A stretch of 64,000 nt of DNA, from positions 62,001 through 126,000 of the forward strand of contig NZ_JAPWHW010000011.1 of NCBI RefSeq assembly GCF_028369135.1. Reading direction: 5' to 3'. The position numbers and the translations under genes are program-made. The notes beneath the pieces are model-generated. The model searched no databases. It was not told the origin of the DNA and saw only the letters and a program-made list of their open reading frames with translations. Positions 18,197-27,406 of this stretch are shown piece by piece. Numbering within the stretch: position 1 is the stretch's first letter; every line of letters starts with the position of its first letter. Source of the stretch: Roseovarius sp. ZX-A-9 (lineage in GTDB: Bacteria; Pseudomonadota; Alphaproteobacteria; Rhodobacterales; Rhodobacteraceae).

Positions 18197-19759
18197 TTAC
18201 TTGTCGATCCAGACATCGCGGAAACCGTCATTCACGCCAAAGGCAGTGTTGACCGGGTTCTTGATGTTGCAGCGATAAATCGTCGGGAAGCCCAGCTCAA
18301 GCAACCAAAGATTCGGCACGTCCGACACGATCTTGTCCTGAATCGCCTTGTAGGCCGCGCGACGGTCTTCGGGGTTGGCCATCAGAGCAGCCTCGGCGAA
18401 CATCTTGTCCGTCTCGGGGTTCTGGTAGTTCGCGACGTTGTTCCAGGGCGAGCCCGGCTTTGCGTTGTCACCCATATAGCTCCGCGAAACGCCCAAGGCT
18501 GGATCGCCGTACTGGTAGAGGTAGGTGAACGCGAGGTCGAAATCGCGGTCGCTGGTCTTCTGGTTCCAGCCAGCCACATCGGAGGGAACGATATCCACGT
18601 TCATGCCGATTTCGGTCAGGTTCTGTTTGACCGCTTCGGCCCAACGCTGCCATGTCTCACCGTAGGGCAGGCCGAGCAGGCGGATCGTTTCTCCGTTATA
18701 GCTCGACTCAGCCAGCAGTGCCTTGGCTTTTTCCGGGTCATAGGAGATGTCCGGTGTGTCGCCAGCATAAAAGCGTGTCGAAGACGACAGCGGGCCGGTC
18801 GCGACCTTGCCCAGACCGTTCCACAGCGCGTCCTTGGCGAACTCTCTATCCAGTGCGTGCATCATCGCCCGGCGCACGTTCACGTCGTCCAGAGGCTTGT
18901 TGTTGTTGTTGATCCAGATCCACGACAATGGGCCGAAATATTCCCAACCCTTGTCAGTGATGCAGGTGTTTTCCAACTCGCGGATGCGCGGTACGTCGAA
19001 GTTTTCGATCGAGCCACCCGGCAGCACGTCGACCTGGCCGGTTTCGTAGGCGACGGCACGCGAGGCCGCGTCGGGGATCACGTGATAGTAGACCTCATCG
19101 ACATAGGGTTTGCCCTCCATGTAGTAATCCGGGTTCTTCACCAGATGGATATAGCTGCCCTTGACCCACTCATCGAACTTGAAGGGGCCGGTGCCGATTG
19201 GGGTGTTGTTCGCCGGGTTCTTGGCGAATTCCGTGCCCTCATAGATGTGCTTGGGAATCATTGGCGCGGTGCCCGGCTCGAAGATGCCGATGAAGGGGCC
19301 GAATGGCTGCTTCAGGTGGACGATGACAGTGTGATCGTCCGGCGTTTCGATGCTCTCGACATGCTCCATGTAGGTCCGCATGCGCGAATGTGTCTCGCGC
19401 AGGAAAACGTCCATCGAGAACTTGACGTCCTCGGATGTGAACGCCTCGCCGTCGTGGAATTTCACACCCTTGCGCAGGTTGAACGTGTAGGTCTTGCCGT
19501 CTTCGGAAATTTCCCACGATTCCGCCAGTTGCGGGTGCGCCTTGAGATCGAAGTCATAGCGCAGCAGGCTTTCGTAGATGTCGCCCGCAACCATCTGTGT
19601 CGGGCCATTTTGCAGCAGGCCGATCATCAATCCCGGTGGTTCTGGCTGAATGACGACGTTAAGCGTTCCGCCTGACTTTGGCGTGCCGTCTTGGGCGGCC
19701 AGCGGGCCGGCAAGAGCCAGCGCCAGCGCCGTAGCGGCTATTTTGAAATGTTGAAGCAT
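18197..19759 (-). CDS. ABC transporter substrate-binding protein, SBP_bac_5 family
   Basis: The 520-residue periplasmic protein has a signal peptide (LQHFKIAATALALALAGPLAAQ) and then the family-5 solute-binding fold: GGTLNVVIQPEP, SWEISEDGKTYTFNLRKGVKFHDGEAFTSEDV, NNNKPLDDVNVRRAMMHALDRE and the C-terminal VPNLWLLE. Family members bind peptides, nickel, opines or other amino compounds. Given the deacylase, amidohydrolase and kinase/aminotransferase-fold genes on the other side of the GntR gene, I infer an acylated amino compound. It is first in the four-gene transporter operon. Confidence 0.93.
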   Translation of the reverse strand: MLQHFKIAATALALALAGPLAAQDGTPKSGGTLNVVIQPEPPGLMIGLLQNGPTQMVAGDIYESLLRYDFDLKAHPQLAESWEISEDGKTYTFNLRKGVKFHDGEAFTSEDVKFSMDVFLRETHSRMRTYMEHVESIETPDDHTVIVHLKQPFGPFIGIFEPGTAPMIPKHIYEGTEFAKNPANNTPIGTGPFKFDEWVKGSYIHLVKNPDYYMEGKPYVDEVYYHVIPDAASRAVAYETGQVDVLPGGSIENFDVPRIRELENTCITDKGWEYFGPLSWIWINNNNKPLDDVNVRRAMMHALDREFAKDALWNGLGKVATGPLSSSTRFYAGDTPDISYDPEKAKALLAESSYNGETIRLLGLPYGETWQRWAEAVKQNLTEIGMNVDIVPSDVAGWNQKTSDRDFDLAFTYLYQYGDPALGVSRSYMGDNAKPGSPWNNVANYQNPETDKMFAEAALMANPEDRRAAYKAIQDKIVSDVPNLWLLELGFPTIYRCNIKNPVNTAFGVNDGFRDVWIDK

Positions 19760-19864
19760 TCTTCACTCCCAGTTTTCTATCTTTTTCAGTTTTTCTTTCG
19801 AGTCAGTCTAACCGACTGGTCTCGAATTTCACCCGATTTCCTGGCGGTGATGCCAGTCGTCTCA

Positions 19865-20521
19865 TCAGTTCTCGTTAAGCGATGCGATACAGTTTATGAT
19901 CCCCTCCTTGGCTTCTGTGATATCGGCGCGCATCGCGGCGCGGGCCGATTCGGGATCGCGGCGTTCGCAGGCCGCGATGATTTCGTGATGATGTTGCACC
20001 AGATTCTGCTGCGGGCTTGAATAATAGTCGGCGATCAGTGGCCCCATCTGCAACCAGAGGCGGGTCAGGATCGCCAGCAGTACGGGCATTTCCGCGATTT
20101 CGACCAGTGCAAAATGGAACTGTTGGTTCAGCTCGGCGGCCTGTGGCCAGCGCGCCGCAGCGATCGTCTCTTCGTTGCGCACCACGAGTCGCCGCAACCG
20201 CGCAATATCTTTGGGGCTTGCCATTTCTGCTGCTCTCGCAGCGGCCAGGCCTTCCAGCTCGAGGCGAATATCGGCGATCTCCAGATATTGCGCGACAGTC
20301 AGCACCGGAACGCGAACATCGCGCACAGACCGCTGTTCGAGGGCATTGTCCTGCAAAAGCCGCTGCACCGCGTCGCGCACCGGCGTGGAGCTGGTTCCCA
20401 GCGCTTCGGCCAGCCCGCGAATCGTGACTTTCTGATTCGGGCGTAGTTTGCCGCTTGCCAGATCCTGGCCGATTCGTTGGTAAATTGCTTGACCCAGCGG
20501 GTCTTTACTGACTTCTTTCAT
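19865..20521 (-). CDS. GntR-family transcriptional regulator (FCD type)
   Basis: The 218-residue protein has a GntR winged helix (KLRPNQKVTIRGLAEALGTSSTPVRDAVQRLLQDNAL) and an all-helical FCD effector domain with the metal-binding histidines in QQFHFALVE and QHHHEII. The ATG at 20519-20521 follows GGGAGGC; upstream in-frame ATGs lie within the operator region and are unlikely. It sits between the transporter operon (same strand) and the divergent catabolic genes. A perfect 27-bp palindrome lies 29 bp upstream of its start, so autoregulation and control of the enzyme operon are likely. Confidence 0.93.
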   Translation of the reverse strand: MKEVSKDPLGQAIYQRIGQDLASGKLRPNQKVTIRGLAEALGTSSTPVRDAVQRLLQDNALEQRSVRDVRVPVLTVAQYLEIADIRLELEGLAAARAAEMASPKDIARLRRLVVRNEETIAAARWPQAAELNQQFHFALVEIAEMPVLLAILTRLWLQMGPLIADYYSSPQQNLVQHHHEIIAACERRDPESARAAMRADITEAKEGIINCIASLNEN

Positions 20522-20549
20522 CCGCCTCCCCAAGCAAATTACAGCATTG

Positions 20550-20576
20550 AATAATGATGCATCATGCATCATTATT
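20550..20576. promoter_or_regulatory. Perfect 27-bp palindrome, probable GntR operator
   Basis: Arms AATAATGATGCAT (20550-20562) and ATGCATCATTATT (20564-20576) are exact reverse complements around a single C. It lies between the GntR gene (start 20521) and the divergent amidohydrolase gene (start 20673). A site this long and symmetrical at a divergent promoter most likely binds the GntR dimer. Confidence 0.75.
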
Positions 20577-20672
20577 GTTGATGCGGCAAATCGAAAATGC
20601 AATGAAGTTCAAATTGGTCACGGTTGGATTCACGCGTCCCGCCGATATGACCGGAATGTGAAAGGACCGGCA

Positions 20673-21701
20673 ATGAAAGCCTTCTTTGATGAGCGTCAGC
20701 TCGGCCATGCGCCAACGTTCTATTTTCGTCGCGGTGCCGCGATGCCGCATCAGGAGCAGCCACAGCGAGCCGAGATCCTACGGGACATGCTGGCGCGCGA
20801 AGGCTTCGAGATCGCTGCTCCGCGCGATCACGGATTGGCGCCGATCAAGGCCGTGCATAACCCCGATTATGTCGATTTCCTGCCTGATGCACACGCCCGC
20901 TTTGTCGAAAGCGCCGGGACCGAGGCGCTTGCCATCCCGACGATGCATCCCGGCCTGCGCCGCGGCAAGGAACCCAAGGACATTCATGGCCAGCTTGGCT
21001 GGTGGATGACCGACACTTCCACGCCGCTGACCCCGGGCACATGGGATGCCGCCTACTGGTCGGCCCAGACTGCCATTGAGACCGCCGAAGAGGTGCTGGG
21101 TGGGGCGCGCGCTGCCTATGCGCTCTGCCGTCCGCCGGGACATCACGCCATGCGCGATTGCGCCAATGGGTTCTGCTTCTTCAACAACGCGTGCATTGTG
21201 GCGCATCACCTGACGTCGAAATTCAAGCGTGTCGCGCTGATCGACATCGATGTGCATACCGGCAATGGTTCGCTCGATATCCTGTACGAACGGGGCGATA
21301 TCTTTTTCGTCTCGCTGCATCCCGATCCGGCGACCTATCCGACTTTCTATCTTGGCCACGCCGATGAGACGGGCGAAGGCAAAGGTGAGGGTAAATCGCT
21401 GAACATCCTGCTGGAGCAGGGCGCCAGCCAGGATGATGTGCTGGCCGCGCTGGACCGGGGGACCGACGCGATCAAGGCGTTTGGCGCCGATGCGCTGGTC
21501 GTCTCGCTGGGCTTTGACATGGCCGCCGACGATCCGCTGGCTGCGGTCGCGGTCTATCCCGACGGGTTCGCCGAAATGGCGCGCCGCCTGGCCACGTTGA
21601 ACCTGCCCACGGCACTGGTGCAAGAGGGCGGCTACCTAGGCCCCTCGCTGGCCGACAATGCCAAATCCTTTCTTACCACTTTCCGCGAGGCCACCGCATG
21701 A
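20673..21701 (+). CDS. Histone-deacetylase-fold amidohydrolase (acetylpolyamine amidohydrolase-like)
   Basis: The 342-residue protein belongs to the arginase/deacetylase superfamily that removes acyl groups from amines such as acetylpolyamines. It has LCRPPGHHA, GFCFFNN, the zinc-binding DIDVHTGNG and LGFDMAADDPL, and a final EGGYL. The zinc ligands Asp and His in DIDVHT and the late Asp are kept. The residue after the ligand His is threonine instead of the usual histidine, as noted in the findings. The ATG at 20673 follows AAAGGACC. Its stop overlaps the next start by 4 bp, so it heads the catabolic operon divergent from gntR. Confidence 0.9.
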   Translation: MKAFFDERQLGHAPTFYFRRGAAMPHQEQPQRAEILRDMLAREGFEIAAPRDHGLAPIKAVHNPDYVDFLPDAHARFVESAGTEALAIPTMHPGLRRGKEPKDIHGQLGWWMTDTSTPLTPGTWDAAYWSAQTAIETAEEVLGGARAAYALCRPPGHHAMRDCANGFCFFNNACIVAHHLTSKFKRVALIDIDVHTGNGSLDILYERGDIFFVSLHPDPATYPTFYLGHADETGEGKGEGKSLNILLEQGASQDDVLAALDRGTDAIKAFGADALVVSLGFDMAADDPLAAVAVYPDGFAEMARRLATLNLPTALVQEGGYLGPSLADNAKSFLTTFREATA

Positions 21702-23260
21702 GCACTCCCCCCAAGGAAATGAACGGCGCCGAAAGCGTCGTGCGCAGCCTGCATTCAGCAGGTGTAAACGTGTGCTTTGCCAATCCCGGCACATCCGAGA
21801 TGCAATTCGTCGATGCGCTGGACCGCACCAAGCTGATGCGTTGCGTTCTGGGCCTGTTCGAGGGGGTCGTGACCGGTGCCGCCGATGGCTATGCGAGGAT
21901 GGCAGGCAAGCCTGCGGTGACGCTGCTGCACCTGGCCCCCGGCTTTGCCAATGCCGCCGCTAATCTGCACAACGCGCGCAAGGCGCGGGTACCGATGGTC
22001 AACCTCGTCGGTGATCATGCGCTGCGGCATCAGAAATACGACGCGCCGCTTTCGGCCGATGTCGAGGCCGCCTGTGCACCCTTCAGTGATTGGGTGAAAT
22101 CAGGCCGTGACGCAGGCAGCTTTGCCGCTGACGCGATGGAGGCGCTGCGCGTCGCCAAGGGCCGCCCCGGACGTATCGCCTCGCTTGTGGCACCGGCTGA
22201 CATCGGCTGGGACGAAGGCGGCAAAATCGCCGCAGAAATCGCCCCGGACGGGCCCGCCGCTCAGGACAACGACGCGCTGAACGATGCCGTGCACGCACTG
22301 GAAAGCGGCGACAAAACCGTTATCATCGCGGGCAATTCCGTGCTGGAGGACGTCGCGGCCGTGGCCCTGTTGCAGGGCATCGCGGAAAAGACCGGCGCGC
22401 ATATTCTCGCCCCTACGTCGAATCGGCGGATGGAGCGCGGCCAAGGACGCCTTGCCGTTGAAAAAATCCCTTATCCGATCAACGCAGCGCTGGCCTGCCT
22501 GGCACCCTATAGCCGCGCGGTTCTGGTTGAAACGACACCACCGGTTGCGTTCTTTGCCTATCCTGATCGGCCCAGCCTGCTACTGCCCGAAACCTGCGAG
22601 ACTGTCACACTGACCGGCGTGGATGGTGATGGTCCGGCTGCACTGGCCGCACTCGCGGATCGCATCGGCGCGAAACCCGGCACAGCGCGCGACACCACCA
22701 TGCCTGCGCGCCCGCAGACCGGTGCGATCACGATGAAGAACATCGCCGCGGCTCTCGCCAATGCCTTGCCTGAGGATTCCATCATTATCGACGAGGCCGT
22801 GTCTTCGGGCGGGGATACTTTCCCCGCTGGTGACGCTGCCAAACCGAACAGCTGGCTGGCGCTCACGGGTGGGTCCATCGGTATCGGCATCCCGCTATCG
22901 ACAGGGGCCGCCATCGCCTGTCCCGACCGTCCGGTGATCACCCTGCAGGCCGACGGGTCAGCCATGTATACCATTCAGGGCTTGTGGACGCAGGCGCGCG
23001 AAGGGTCGAACGTGACCACGATCATCCTCGCCAACCAGTCCTACGAGATCCTCAAGGGCGAGTTGCACAATGTCGGGGCCCAACCCGGTCCTGACGCGCT
23101 GAGTATGCTCAATCTCGACCGGCCCGAGCTGGATTTCGTCGCACTTGCCCGTGGCATGGGCGTGCCGGGGCGCCGTGTCGAAGACGTGCAGGACCTGATG
23201 CGCGCCATAGAAGAGGCTGCGGCAGAGCCGGGCCCGTTCCTGATCGAAGCGATGATTTAA
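21698..23260 (+). CDS. Thiamine-diphosphate-dependent enzyme, acetolactate synthase / benzoylformate decarboxylase-like
   Basis: The 520-residue protein has the three domains of this superfamily. The N-terminal pyrimidine-binding domain has NPGTSE and the conserved glutamate in LFEGVVTGAADGYARM. A central domain follows, and then the pyrophosphate-binding domain with QADGSAMYTIQGLWTQARE followed by ANQSYEIL. It probably decarboxylates a 2-oxo acid or condenses it with an aldehyde; the exact reaction cannot be read. It overlaps the amidohydrolase gene by 4 bp. Its place in an amine-catabolic operon suggests it handles a 2-oxo acid made from the deaminated skeleton. Confidence 0.88.
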   Translation: MSTPPKEMNGAESVVRSLHSAGVNVCFANPGTSEMQFVDALDRTKLMRCVLGLFEGVVTGAADGYARMAGKPAVTLLHLAPGFANAAANLHNARKARVPMVNLVGDHALRHQKYDAPLSADVEAACAPFSDWVKSGRDAGSFAADAMEALRVAKGRPGRIASLVAPADIGWDEGGKIAAEIAPDGPAAQDNDALNDAVHALESGDKTVIIAGNSVLEDVAAVALLQGIAEKTGAHILAPTSNRRMERGQGRLAVEKIPYPINAALACLAPYSRAVLVETTPPVAFFAYPDRPSLLLPETCETVTLTGVDGDGPAALAALADRIGAKPGTARDTTMPARPQTGAITMKNIAAALANALPEDSIIIDEAVSSGGDTFPAGDAAKPNSWLALTGGSIGIGIPLSTGAAIACPDRPVITLQADGSAMYTIQGLWTQAREGSNVTTIILANQSYEILKGELHNVGAQPGPDALSMLNLDRPELDFVALARGMGVPGRRVEDVQDLMRAIEEAAAEPGPFLIEAMI

Positions 23261-23284
23261 CCTGCCAACCGAAAGGACATTTCC

Positions 23285-24574
23285 ATGTCTCTCGACCCCG
23301 CTCTGCGCGACCGTATCCTCCAATCCGTTTCGGACGGGTTCGACGACCAGATCGCCTTTACGCAAAAACTGGTGCAGATGCCGTCTTTGCGCGGGCGTGA
23401 GCATCCCATTCAGGATCTGCTCTACCGTGAACTCAGGTCGCGCGGATTTGCGATGGATCGCTTTGATATGGATCGCGCGGCGATCGAGGCGCATCCTGGC
23501 GGCTCGAAATTTTCCGAGCAGCATTCCGATGCGCCCATCGTCGTCGGCATCCACCGACCGCAGGCCGAAACGGGGCGCTCGCTGATCCTGCAATCGCATC
23601 TCGACGTGGTGCCCGAGGGCCTGCACGATATGTGGAGCGATCCGCCGTTTTCCGCCAAGATTGACGGCGACTGGATGTATGGCCGGGGCGCCGGTGACAT
23701 GAAGGCAGGTGCTGCGGCCAATATCTTTGCCCTCGATGCGCTGCGCCGCATTGGCCTGCAACCTGCCGCCACGGTCTATGTGCAATCCGTGGTCGAGGAG
23801 GAATCCACCGGCAACGGTGCGCTGCAGACCTACCTGCAAGGCTACTCCGCCGACGCCGTGCTGATCCCCGAACCGGAAGAGGAAATGCTGGTGCGCGCCA
23901 ATACCGGCGTTCTGTGGTTCCAGGTGCAGGTGCGCGGCGTGCCCGTGCATGTGCGCGAAATGGGCGAAGGCGCCAACGCCATCGACGGTGCCACCCGGAT
24001 CATCGGCGCTCTGCGCGAGATCGAGGCTGACTGGAATGCCGAGAAGGCCGACCACCCGCATTTCGAGGATGAAGTACACCCGATCAACCTGAACATCGGC
24101 AAAATCGAGGGCGGCGATTGGGCCTCATCTGTGCCAAGCTGGTGCAACATCGATTGCAGGGTGTCGATCTACCCCGGTCGCACCGCCGAAGAAGCCGCTC
24201 GCGAAATCACTGACCGGATCGCAGCCTTTGCGCAGCAGGACGCCTTCCTGTCGAATAATTCGCCCCAGATTGTCTTTAACGGCTTCTATGCCGAGGGCTA
24301 TGTGCTGGAGCCCGGTAGCGAGGCCGAGGCAGTACTGGGCCGTGCTCACGAGGCAGCGATTGGCGCGCCGATGCAATCCTTCATGACGGCGGGCTATCTC
24401 GATACCCGGGTTTATGCGCTATACAACAACATCCCCGCCCTTTGCTACGGGCCGAAATCACGCAACATCCACGGCATCGACGAATCCGTTAGCCTGTCAT
24501 CGGTGAAACGCATCACTCAAGCGATGGCGCTGTTCATCGCCGAATGGTGCGGCACAGAGGCTATTGAAGGGTGA
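23285..24574 (+). CDS. M20-family metallopeptidase / deacylase (ArgE/DapE type)
   Basis: The 429-residue protein is an M20 enzyme. The first metal ligand motif is LQSHLDVVPEG, the bridging aspartate is in RGAGDMKAG, and the catalytic glutamate pair is in VVEEESTGNG. The lid domain lies between VRANTGVLWFQVQVRG and VDCRVSIYPG-like NIDCRVSIYPG. Typical substrates are N-acyl amino acids, dipeptides or succinyl-diaminopimelate. In this operon it would release an amino acid or diamine from an acylated form, in parallel with or after the amidohydrolase. It is 24 bp after the TPP enzyme and overlaps the next gene by 4 bp. Confidence 0.92.
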   Translation: MSLDPALRDRILQSVSDGFDDQIAFTQKLVQMPSLRGREHPIQDLLYRELRSRGFAMDRFDMDRAAIEAHPGGSKFSEQHSDAPIVVGIHRPQAETGRSLILQSHLDVVPEGLHDMWSDPPFSAKIDGDWMYGRGAGDMKAGAAANIFALDALRRIGLQPAATVYVQSVVEEESTGNGALQTYLQGYSADAVLIPEPEEEMLVRANTGVLWFQVQVRGVPVHVREMGEGANAIDGATRIIGALREIEADWNAEKADHPHFEDEVHPINLNIGKIEGGDWASSVPSWCNIDCRVSIYPGRTAEEAAREITDRIAAFAQQDAFLSNNSPQIVFNGFYAEGYVLEPGSEAEAVLGRAHEAAIGAPMQSFMTAGYLDTRVYALYNNIPALCYGPKSRNIHGIDESVSLSSVKRITQAMALFIAEWCGTEAIEG

Positions 24575-25695
24575 TGGGCACGATGTCATCCCTGCCGCGC
24601 GGCCTGCCGCCCGTCCTCTCTGGTGCCGGACCAGAGCCGGTGGACATGGCCAAGGCCGATTTGCTGGCCCAGGACGCCCCGGCGATCTCGCTCGAAATAG
24701 CTGCGGACATGGCGCTGGAACTTTACGGTGTTTCGGGCGAAATCCGCCCGCTCTCGGCCGAAAGAGACGCCAATTTCCACATTCGCCTCGATACCGGCGA
24801 AGAGGCCCTGCTGAGGATCACCAACGCTGTCGAAGACCGCGCCGTGACCGACATGCAGACCGCCGTGCTGATGCATCTTGCCGCGGTTGATCCGTCACTG
24901 CCTGTCCAGCGCATCCATGCCAGCCTCGCGGGGCGCTCCAGCGAAATCATGAATGGGCCTGACGGACAGACCCACGTCGTGCGTTTGATGACGTTTCTTC
25001 GCGGCACGGTGCTCAGCTCTGCGACACCGGGCCCCGGTCTGCACATTGAGTTGGGCACGCTTCAGGCGCGGTTGAACCGCGCGCTTCGCGGGTTCTTCCA
25101 TCCGGCGGCAGGGCATTACCTGCAATGGGATATCAAGCAGGCGCACCGGTTACGCCCGATGCTGGACGCGGTCGCGGACACCGACCTGCGCCACCGGTTG
25201 ACCCGGCTGCTGGACAGGTTCGACGCCGAAATCGCGCCGCGCCTGCCGCATCTGCGTGCGCAGGTAGTCCACAATGACTTTAATCCTCACAATCTGCTGG
25301 TCGACGCGCCGCAGGCCACTTGCCTGACCGGGATCATCGATTTTGGCGATATGGTGCATACCCCCATCGCCTGCGATCTGGCCGTCGCCTGTTCCTACCA
25401 GATTGCCGAAGGCGCCGACCCGATGTGCCGCATCGCCGAGATGGTCGCGGCCTTCAACGCGATGCTGCCGCTTGAAGACGAAGAACTTGAACTGCTGCCC
25501 GACCTCATCCGCCTGCGCCATGCCACGACGCTGAGCATCGGCGCCTGGCGCGCGCAGCGCTATCCCGGCAATGCAGAGTATATCCTGCGCAATGGTGCCG
25601 CATCGCTGCGTGGCCTGAATGCGCTGGAGCAGCTCGGCAACGAAGCAGCGATCAAGGCGCTGCATGCCGCGGTGCGCGCCCCCCTTTCGGAGTGA
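24571..25695 (+). CDS. APH-fold phosphotransferase, hydroxylysine-kinase-like
   Basis: The 374-residue protein has the aminoglycoside-phosphotransferase/choline-kinase fold: the nucleotide-binding FHIRLDTGEEALLRI region, the catalytic VHNDFNPHNLLVD and the metal-binding GIIDFGDMVHTPIACDLA. It most resembles the kinase that, in animals, phosphorylates 5-hydroxylysine and that in many bacteria is found beside or fused to a class III aminotransferase-fold phospho-lyase. That is exactly the next gene here, 6 bp downstream. I infer phosphorylation of the hydroxyl of an amino alcohol or hydroxy amino acid. The true substrate is unknown. Confidence 0.85.
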   Translation: MMGTMSSLPRGLPPVLSGAGPEPVDMAKADLLAQDAPAISLEIAADMALELYGVSGEIRPLSAERDANFHIRLDTGEEALLRITNAVEDRAVTDMQTAVLMHLAAVDPSLPVQRIHASLAGRSSEIMNGPDGQTHVVRLMTFLRGTVLSSATPGPGLHIELGTLQARLNRALRGFFHPAAGHYLQWDIKQAHRLRPMLDAVADTDLRHRLTRLLDRFDAEIAPRLPHLRAQVVHNDFNPHNLLVDAPQATCLTGIIDFGDMVHTPIACDLAVACSYQIAEGADPMCRIAEMVAAFNAMLPLEDEELELLPDLIRLRHATTLSIGAWRAQRYPGNAEYILRNGAASLRGLNALEQLGNEAAIKALHAAVRAPLSE

Positions 25696-25701
25696 TCCAA
25701 C

Positions 25702-27021
25702 ATGACGATGGTTAATGCCTACGATGCCGCCCAAAGCACGCAGCTTGATGCAGAAGACGCTGCCCTGATCGCGCGCCGTCGCGCCGCGTTGGGCCCCGCC
25801 TATCGCCTTTTCTATCAGGAACCCTTGCATCTGGTGCGCGGTGAGGGCGTCTGGCTGTGGGACAAGGACGGCAAGGCCTATCTGGATGCCTACAATAACG
25901 TCGCGTCAGTGGGGCATTGCCATCCCCGGGTTGTGGAGGCAATCAGCCGCCAGTTGGGCGTGCTCAACACCCATACCCGTTATCTGCATGATGGCGTGGT
26001 CAACTATGCCGAACGGCTGCTGGCGACAATGCCGGACGCGCTGGCGCATGTCATGTTCACTTGCACCGGATCCGAGGCCAACGATCTGGCATTGCGTATC
26101 ATCCGCTCGCAATCGCGGCGTCAGGGGATCATCGTCACGCGTCTTGCCTATCATGGGCTGACCGAAGCTGTGGCCGAATTGTCGCCGTCGCTGGGCGATT
26201 TTGTCGGGCGCGGCCCGCGTGTGCGGACGATCCCGGCCCCGAATGCCTTGACCGTGCCGCCCGCCGAACAGGGCGCGCGTCTGGCCGCCGATCTGGCCGA
26301 GGCCATAGCGGCGATGCGTCAGGATGGGATCGAACCGGCGGCCTTCATCGTCGATACGATTTTTTCCAGCGACGGACTGTATCCCGACCCGGCGGGCTTT
26401 CTGAAACCCGCCGTCGATCTGATCCGCGCCGAAGGCGGCATATTCATCGCCGACGAGGTTCAGCCGGGCTTTGCTCGCACGGGCGACAATTTCTGGGGCT
26501 TTCAGCGTCACGACGTGATCCCGGACATGGTCACGATGGGCAAGCCGATGGGTAACGGGTTTCCGGTGTCCGGCGTCGCCATGCGCCCCGAACTGGTTGA
26601 GGAGTTCGGCACCAAGGCGCGTTACTTCAACACGTTCGGCGGCAATCCGGTGGCCGCAGCCGCCGGGATGGCCGTGCTGGATGTTATCGAGGATGAGGGG
26701 TTGCAGGACAACGCCCGGCGCATAGGCGCGTTTCTGAAGGACGGGCTGAACAGCCTGAGTGCCGGCCGCGACGACATCGGCGATGTGCGCGGCGCGGGAT
26801 TGTTTCTGGCGGTGGAGTGCGTGACCGACCGCGACAGCAATGCACCCGACGGCGCGCGGGCAGCTCATATCGTCAATCACATGCGGCAGAACGGCGTGCT
26901 GATCAGTGCAACGGGCCCCGGCGCGAACATCCTCAAGATTCGCCCGCCTCTTGTGCTGCAACAACCCGAGGCCGAGCGTTTTCTCGACGCGGTAGACGCG
27001 GCCCTGTCGGCTCCGCAGTAA
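25702..27021 (+). CDS. Class III aminotransferase-fold PLP enzyme, probable phospho-lyase
   Basis: The 439-residue protein is a class III PLP enzyme with HTRYLHDGVVNYAERL, CTGSEANDLALRIIRS, FIADEVQPGFARTG and the PLP lysine in VTMGKPMGNGFPV. Relatives include aminotransferases and the ethanolamine-phosphate and phosphohydroxylysine phospho-lyases, which eliminate ammonia and phosphate. The neighbouring kinase favours the lyase role, but sequence alone does not exclude a transaminase. It is the last gene of the operon; a strong hairpin follows at 27023-27064. Confidence 0.9.
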   Translation: MTMVNAYDAAQSTQLDAEDAALIARRRAALGPAYRLFYQEPLHLVRGEGVWLWDKDGKAYLDAYNNVASVGHCHPRVVEAISRQLGVLNTHTRYLHDGVVNYAERLLATMPDALAHVMFTCTGSEANDLALRIIRSQSRRQGIIVTRLAYHGLTEAVAELSPSLGDFVGRGPRVRTIPAPNALTVPPAEQGARLAADLAEAIAAMRQDGIEPAAFIVDTIFSSDGLYPDPAGFLKPAVDLIRAEGGIFIADEVQPGFARTGDNFWGFQRHDVIPDMVTMGKPMGNGFPVSGVAMRPELVEEFGTKARYFNTFGGNPVAAAAGMAVLDVIEDEGLQDNARRIGAFLKDGLNSLSAGRDDIGDVRGAGLFLAVECVTDRDSNAPDGARAAHIVNHMRQNGVLISATGPGANILKIRPPLVLQQPEAERFLDAVDAALSAPQ

Positions 27022-27022
27022 A

Positions 27023-27064
27023 GCGTTTCGCCTTGCTTGTATTTCCGCAAACAAGGCGAAACGC
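27023..27064 (+). terminator. Hairpin at the end of the catabolic operon
   Basis: A 13-bp perfect stem (GCGTTTCGCCTTG/CAAGGCGAAACGC) with a 16-nt loop starts 2 bp after the last stop codon. It is a good factor-independent terminator candidate, although the T-run is weak (CTCTTG). Confidence 0.65.
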
Positions 27065-27406
27065 GCTCTTGCCTATGAACAACATCAGATGACTGCGCCA
27101 CGGTCACGTGCCGAACGGGCCCGAAGGCTGCACGACGAATCCCTGCACTGGAAAACAACATGGCTCTCCCGGGTAGGAGCGTGCGAAGATATGTGCGCGA
27201 CGGAGAGACAATCCGGGGACATTTGAGAGATTGTTTATACTTGAGCGACAATCTGTCCGATTTGTTCTCTTTCACCAAAAGCTTATCCGGGAATTTGAGT
27301 TGCAGCGAAAAATCGGATTGGATACGATTGCCTTGAAATTGCCGCAATTTGTTCTGGGATGTGTAGCGCCCTCTACGAAGTGCTTGGAAAGTGAAGGAGT
27401 GAAAAA
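27065..27406. other. Intergenic region before the VPLPA-CTERM gene
   Basis: This 342-bp, AT-richer gap has no gene I can support. It must hold the promoter and leader of the VPLPA-CTERM gene. I see no clear operator. Confidence 0.4.

Noticed and set aside
17270..19675. 801-codon open frame on the plus strand
   Set aside because: It lies antisense to the DppB-like permease and substrate-binding genes, which have clear family signatures. Long antisense frames are usual in GC-rich DNA.
22958..24079. 373-codon minus-strand open frame
   Set aside because: It is antisense to the TPP enzyme and M20 deacylase, both with catalytic motifs in the other strand.
25906..27054. 382-codon minus-strand open frame
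   Set aside because: It is antisense to the class III PLP enzyme, whose PLP lysine and other motifs are all on the plus strand.
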